A stretch of DNA of 8,384 nucleotides from DASXRA01 sp036558905 (lineage in GTDB: Bacteria > Actinomycetota > Actinomycetes > Mycobacteriales > Jatrophihabitantaceae). The notes under the pieces were generated by a model. That model saw nothing but the letters and a program-made list of their open reading frames with translations, searched no databases and was not told the DNA's origin. The stretch lies in the NCBI GenBank assembly GCA_036558905.1, contig DATBER010000096.1, positions 1 to 8,384 of the forward strand, given 5' to 3'. Below are positions 5,307-8,384 of the stretch, one piece after another (positions within the stretch are counted from its first letter, which is position 1; each line of letters begins with the position of its first letter). The translations under genes were made by a program, and so were the position numbers.

Positions 5307-5983
5307 GGCGTCTCGAGCCGGTACCCGATGCCCCACACCGTCTTGATCAGTGACGGCTCGGTGGGATCGTCCTCGACCTTCTCGCGCAGCCGCCGGACGT
5401 GCACGGTAACCGTCGACTGGTCGCCGAACGTCCAGCCCCACACGTGCTGCATCAGCTCGGTCCGGCTGAACGCCCGCCCCGGGTGGGCCATCAGGTAGGC
5501 CAGCAGGTCGAACTCGCGGGTGGTCAGCGACAGCTCGGCGCCGTTGCGGGTGGCGACCCGGGCGGCCGTGTCGACGGTGATCGCCCCGGCGGCCAGCACC
5601 CCGCTGGGCTCCGGCGCGGCCGACGCCCGGCGCAGCACGGACTCGATACGCAGGATCAACTCGCGCGGCGAGAACGGCTTGGTGACGTAGTCGTCGGCGC
5701 CCACTTCGAGGCCGGCGATCCGCTCGTCGGCCTCGCCCAGCGCGGTCAGCATGATGATCGGCAGGTGCGGGTGCTGGGCGCGCACCCGGCGGCACACCTC
5801 CAGCCCGTCGACCTCGGGCAGCATCAGGTCGAGCACGACCAGATCGGGCGGTTCGGCCGCGATGGCGTCGAGCGCCTTCTGCCCGTCGGCGACGTGCACG
5901 GCCTGATGTCCGGCGCGGTCGAGGTAGCCCATGACCACGCCGGCCACGGTCAGGTCGTCGTCGACAACGAGCACGCGCGCCAC
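5303..5983 (-). CDS. OmpR/PhoB-family response regulator
   Basis: 226 residues. The receiver domain (1-120) has DDD (8-10, acidic pocket), Asp52 in VVLDLMLPEVDG as the phosphoacceptor, Thr80 and Lys102 in TKPF. The C-terminal winged-helix domain (about 130-224) shows LTTREFDLLAYL, FSRTELMQHVWG, VTVHVRRLREKVE (recognition helix) and TVWGIGYRLE, all typical of OmpR/PhoB DNA-binding regulators. The frame is open far upstream, but GTG 5983-5981 (VARVLVVDDD) matches the family start and lies 6 nt after a TANNNT box. It is the first gene of the pair with the kinase that phosphorylates it. The GH35 gene ends 74 bp upstream on the same strand, so read-through from it is possible. Target genes cannot be inferred. 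Confidence 0.94.
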   Translation of the reverse strand: MARVLVVDDDLTVAGVVMGYLDRAGHQAVHVADGQKALDAIAAEPPDLVVLDLMLPEVDGLEVCRRVRAQHPHLPIIMLTALGEADERIAGLEVGADDYVTKPFSPRELILRIESVLRRASAAPEPSGVLAAGAITVDTAARVATRNGAELSLTTREFDLLAYLMAHPGRAFSRTELMQHVWGWTFGDQSTVTVHVRRLREKVEDDPTEPSLIKTVWGIGYRLETP

Positions 5984-5989
5984 GGCCCG

Positions 5990-5995
5990 AGTGTA
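5990..5995 (-). promoter_or_regulatory. -10 box of the two-component operon
   Basis: On the minus strand TACACT is followed by 6 nt and the GTG at 5983, with no ribosome binding site. This fits a leaderless transcript and gives the operon its own promoter inside the 74-bp gap after the GH35 gene. The -35 region is GC-rich and not recognisable. Confidence 0.5.
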
Positions 5996-6057
5996 TGTAG
6001 CTCTACGTCTCGGCGCGGTCGTCGAGCCCAGGATTCCTCGGGACGTAAGGGTTTTTG

Positions 6058-8384
6058 TCAGGCCGCGCAGTGCAGTTCGGCCCCCGCCCAGTCGGCGTTG
6101 TCGTGGCCGTTGCCGTCGCCTCCGTCGCCGACGTTCAGGGTCAGAAGGTGCACGCCGGTCAGATCGACCGACAGGTGCTGGACCGGCTGGCCGCCGCGCA
6201 GCACCCCGGTCTGGGCGGCCACCGCTCCGTCGGCCAGGACGGTGAACGTGACGCTGCCGCGGCCGCCCGCCAGGTCGTCCACGCCGACATCGGTGCTCAG
6301 GTTGGTGCATGTGCCGCCGAGGTCGACTACCACGCTGCTGACCGAGTTGACGCCCAGGCCCTTGGCGTAGGTCGCCCCGTCGATGCTGATCGGCCCGCCG
6401 TCACCGGCCGCCTGGTCGCCCACGTTGGTGTCGCGCTCGACCGGTCCCCACCCGTTGGTCGACGAGACGAACGGCAGATCGCTGACGAACAGGTCACCCG
6501 CCTCGCGCACCGACACCGAGTAGGTGGCGCCGGTCCGCCCGGATGCGGTGCCCTGCCCGTAGGTGGCGATCGCCGACAGGTAGTAGACGCTGGTCGTCGC
6601 GTCCGGGCCGACGGTGACCTTCCAGTGCATCGTCGCGGAGGCGCCCGGGGCGAGCTCGTCGAGACGCGTCGGCCCGTCCGCCACAGCAGTCCAGCCGTCC
6701 GGCACGGACAGGTCGACCGCGACGTCGCGCGCGGACGGCCCGGCGCTGTTGCGGATCGTGGTGCTGACGTCGAAGGTGTCGCCCGGGCGGGCGGGGTTGG
6801 CGGCGTCGCCGGTGAGCGACTCGACGGCCACCTGGTTCGGCGCCTGCGGCGTGCCCCACGTCGCGGCGTTCCACGACGGCGCGTGGTTGACCGCGACCGG
6901 GACGCCACCACGCACCGTGCCGAGATCGGTCAGCGCCACGTTCTCCAGGCCGTTGCCGGCGCCGCCGTCGCTGGTGACCGCGATGGCCAGCGTGTTGTGA
7001 CCGTCCGGGTCGAGCACACCGTTCGGGATCACGAACGTGTGCTGGGGTCCGACGTTCGCGATGTACTGGCCCATGTTCCAGCCGTTGACGAAGATCAGCG
7101 CGCGGTAGTTCGCCGCCGAGTGCGGAGTGGACGGGTCGCCGATCGTGAGCCCGAGCGACGCGTCGTCGTCCTTCGGGATGTGCAGGTCGAACGTCGTTCG
7201 GTACCAGGACGTGCCCGGGGTGGCCGTCGCGGCCGGAACGCTGGCTTTCTGCCAGGCGCCGTCGGGATAGCCGGGCAGGTACCAGCCGTGCCGCTCACCG
7301 TAGAGGCCGCCGTTGTTCAGCACGCCGCGCGTCGGATCGGCGATGTCCTCGCCGCCGAGGTTGCCCTGGATGCGCCAGCTGATCGGCACGCTGGTGTCGC
7401 TCGTGACCGAGATGAGCCCGCGTCCCTCCTTCTGGGCGTCGTTGACGCCGCCGTCCTCGTTGTGGCCGTCGTTGCGCACCATGACCGACAGCACGTGCGG
7501 CCCGCTGGTGCGCAGCGCGGCCGGCACGGTGAACGTCGCGGTGCCGGTCGTCGGCGGCGAGGACACAGCGTTGGGCAGGACGTTCTGGCCGAGGTAGACG
7601 CCGTCCAGCCAGGCCTGCAGCAGCCCGGCCCCGCCTCCGCCGTAGCGCAGATCGATGCTCGACGTGGCGCCGCTGTAGTGGCCGCGGTACCAGACATCGC
7701 CCTGGTGGAAGCCGTAGTCGTCGGCCGTCAACACCGGCTGACCGGCCGGCGGCTTGGTCGTGCTGTTGGTGGTGGTCTTCTCGGCCGCCGTCCACGTTGA
7801 GTCGTCGAACGACGGCTGGGCCTCCGGCGACTCGGGGGCGTACCGCCAGTTCGTCAACGCCGGCAGGATGATCGGCTCGGCGCCGGGCAGTTGCCGATCT
7901 ACAGCCAGGCTGCCGGACGTGGTGGGCGCCGTCTGAACTGTCGCGCCGTTCCACGTGACGTGTGTCGCGTCGGCCCACACCTCGAGGTCGGATGCGTCCT
8001 TGGTGTCGCCGGTCAGGCGCAGCGTGCCGTGGTCGCTCGTGGCGGTGCGCACCAGTTCCGGACCGCGCACCAGCGCCGGGCCGGCCGTGGTGTCCTCGCG
8101 CCAGAACGTGCCGGCCGTCGCGTCGTCGGCCAGCAGCAGCGTTTCGGTCGGGCGCCCGCCGCCGCTGATCTGCACGCGGGCCAGCCCGTTGTGCGTGTAG
8201 TCCAGGCGCAGGTCACCGGTCGCCGCGTCGTAGGTCGAGGTCACGTCGCCCGACCGCACCTGAACCGAAGGCTGCGACGAGTAGCGCAGTACGGTCTGGC
8301 CCGTCTCGCCCGATCGTCCGTAGAGCAACGCGACTCCGGGGAGGTGCGTCATGATCTCCGACGTCGAGTAGACGAGGTGCTCGC
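6058..8384 (-). CDS. GH35 beta-galactosidase, C-terminal 774 residues with NEW3 and NPCBM modules (5' part outside window)
   Basis: The frame is open to the right edge; codons before the first in-window ATG read HLVYSTSEIM, matching domain 2 of large GH35 beta-galactosidases, so the true start and the catalytic TIM barrel are off-window. Numbering from the first complete codon: rest of domain 2 and domain 3 (about 1-165, with LLYGRSGETG); first jelly-roll (about 176-330, with FDDSTW and GDVWYRGHY); second jelly-roll (about 334-490, with WYRTTFDLHIP and FVNGWNMGQY); NEW3-type Ig-like module (about 515-612, with VPDGW and LAPGASATMHWKV); NPCBM carbohydrate-binding module (about 632-774, with AKGLGVNS, VGVDD and NADWAGAEL). 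The only two cysteines visible, 692 and 772, lie in NPCBM and could form a disulfide, fitting a secreted protein. Expected role: removing terminal beta-galactose from plant polysaccharides or glycans. An exact substrate cannot be given without the catalytic domain. Confidence 0.88.
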   Translation of the reverse strand, partial: EHLVYSTSEIMTHLPGVALLYGRSGETGQTVLRYSSQPSVQVRSGDVTSTYDAATGDLRLDYTHNGLARVQISGGGRPTETLLLADDATAGTFWREDTTAGPALVRGPELVRTATSDHGTLRLTGDTKDASDLEVWADATHVTWNGATVQTAPTTSGSLAVDRQLPGAEPIILPALTNWRYAPESPEAQPSFDDSTWTAAEKTTTNSTTKPPAGQPVLTADDYGFHQGDVWYRGHYSGATSSIDLRYGGGGAGLLQAWLDGVYLGQNVLPNAVSSPPTTGTATFTVPAALRTSGPHVLSVMVRNDGHNEDGGVNDAQKEGRGLISVTSDTSVPISWRIQGNLGGEDIADPTRGVLNNGGLYGERHGWYLPGYPDGAWQKASVPAATATPGTSWYRTTFDLHIPKDDDASLGLTIGDPSTPHSAANYRALIFVNGWNMGQYIANVGPQHTFVIPNGVLDPDGHNTLAIAVTSDGGAGNGLENVALTDLGTVRGGVPVAVNHAPSWNAATWGTPQAPNQVAVESLTGDAANPARPGDTFDVSTTIRNSAGPSARDVAVDLSVPDGWTAVADGPTRLDELAPGASATMHWKVTVGPDATTSVYYLSAIATYGQGTASGRTGATYSVSVREAGDLFVSDLPFVSSTNGWGPVERDTNVGDQAAGDGGPISIDGATYAKGLGVNSVSSVVVDLGGTCTNLSTDVGVDDLAGGRGSVTFTVLADGAVAAQTGVLRGGQPVQHLSVDLTGVHLLTLNVGDGGDGNGHDNADWAGAELHCAA

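Noticed and set aside
6027..6042. Weak hairpin CCCAGG/CCT-C-GGG between the GH35 stop and regulator promoter, as a GH35 terminator
   Set aside because: Only six pairs with a bulge and no T-run on the minus strand; too weak to call at this GC content.
5307..6310. N-terminal extensions of the response regulator (to 6310) and kinase (to 5795)
   Set aside because: Extensions have no family similarity and would run through the GH35 stop region or the regulator gene; GTG 5983 and ATG 5306 give canonical N-termini, a -10 box and an ATGA overlap.
6055..7800. Long open frame on the plus strand (about 581 codons) opposite the GH35 gene
   Set aside because: Composition is that of an antisense frame in GC-rich DNA (Arg/Val/Gly/Asp-rich, no recognisable domain), while the opposite strand encodes clear protein domains.
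1..8384. A defence system or other novel multi-gene system
   Set aside because: All intact genes belong to well-known families in ordinary arrangements; the only nuclease-like gene (Uma2) is broken. No repeats, integrase, transposase or toxin-antitoxin pair is seen.

Overview
The window is very GC-rich, with tightly packed genes, abundant GTG/ATG starts without Shine-Dalgarno sequences, and protein families typical of soil actinobacteria: a long-chain type acyl-CoA dehydrogenase, an actinobacterial Maf, an Lrp/rhodanese pair, an OmpR-type two-component system and a secreted multidomain GH35 enzyme. It is most likely chromosomal DNA of a high-GC actinomycete. A Micromonosporales-like origin is possible, but I cannot fix a lower rank from the sequence. 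No mobile element, CRISPR array or RNA gene is visible.

Layout, left to right. (1) 1-350, +: a broken Uma2-family (DUF820) gene, frameshifted near 179 and degraded towards its 3' end. (2) 360-2101, -: a two-gene operon, acyl-CoA dehydrogenase then maf, with an ATGA overlap. (3) 2102-2305: a divergent promoter region holding two direct-repeat pairs, a terminator-like hairpin aimed at the dehydrogenase, and a -10 box for each flanking gene. (4) 2306-4113: methylthioadenosine phosphorylase (+), an Lrp/AsnC regulator (-) whose 3' end overlaps it, and a rhodanese (+) divergent from the regulator. A 10-bp perfect inverted repeat lies in the shared Lrp/rhodanese promoter region. (5) 4114-4166: a hairpin between the convergent rhodanese and kinase genes. 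(6) 4167-5983, -: response regulator then histidine kinase, again joined by ATGA. (7) 6058 to the right edge, -: the C-terminal part of a GH35 beta-galactosidase with NEW3 and NPCBM modules; its catalytic domain lies outside the window.

Working together: the dehydrogenase/maf pair and the kinase pair are translationally coupled operons. The phosphorylase (methionine salvage), Lrp regulator and rhodanese (sulfur transfer) form a plausible sulfur/amino-acid group, with Lrp the obvious candidate regulator of the rhodanese. The target of the two-component system is unknown. All five genes whose start is not coupled to an upstream gene have a TANNNT box ending 6-7 nt before the start codon, which suggests leaderless transcripts throughout. 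I see no convincing novel multi-gene system; the points of interest are regulatory architecture and the decayed Uma2 gene.
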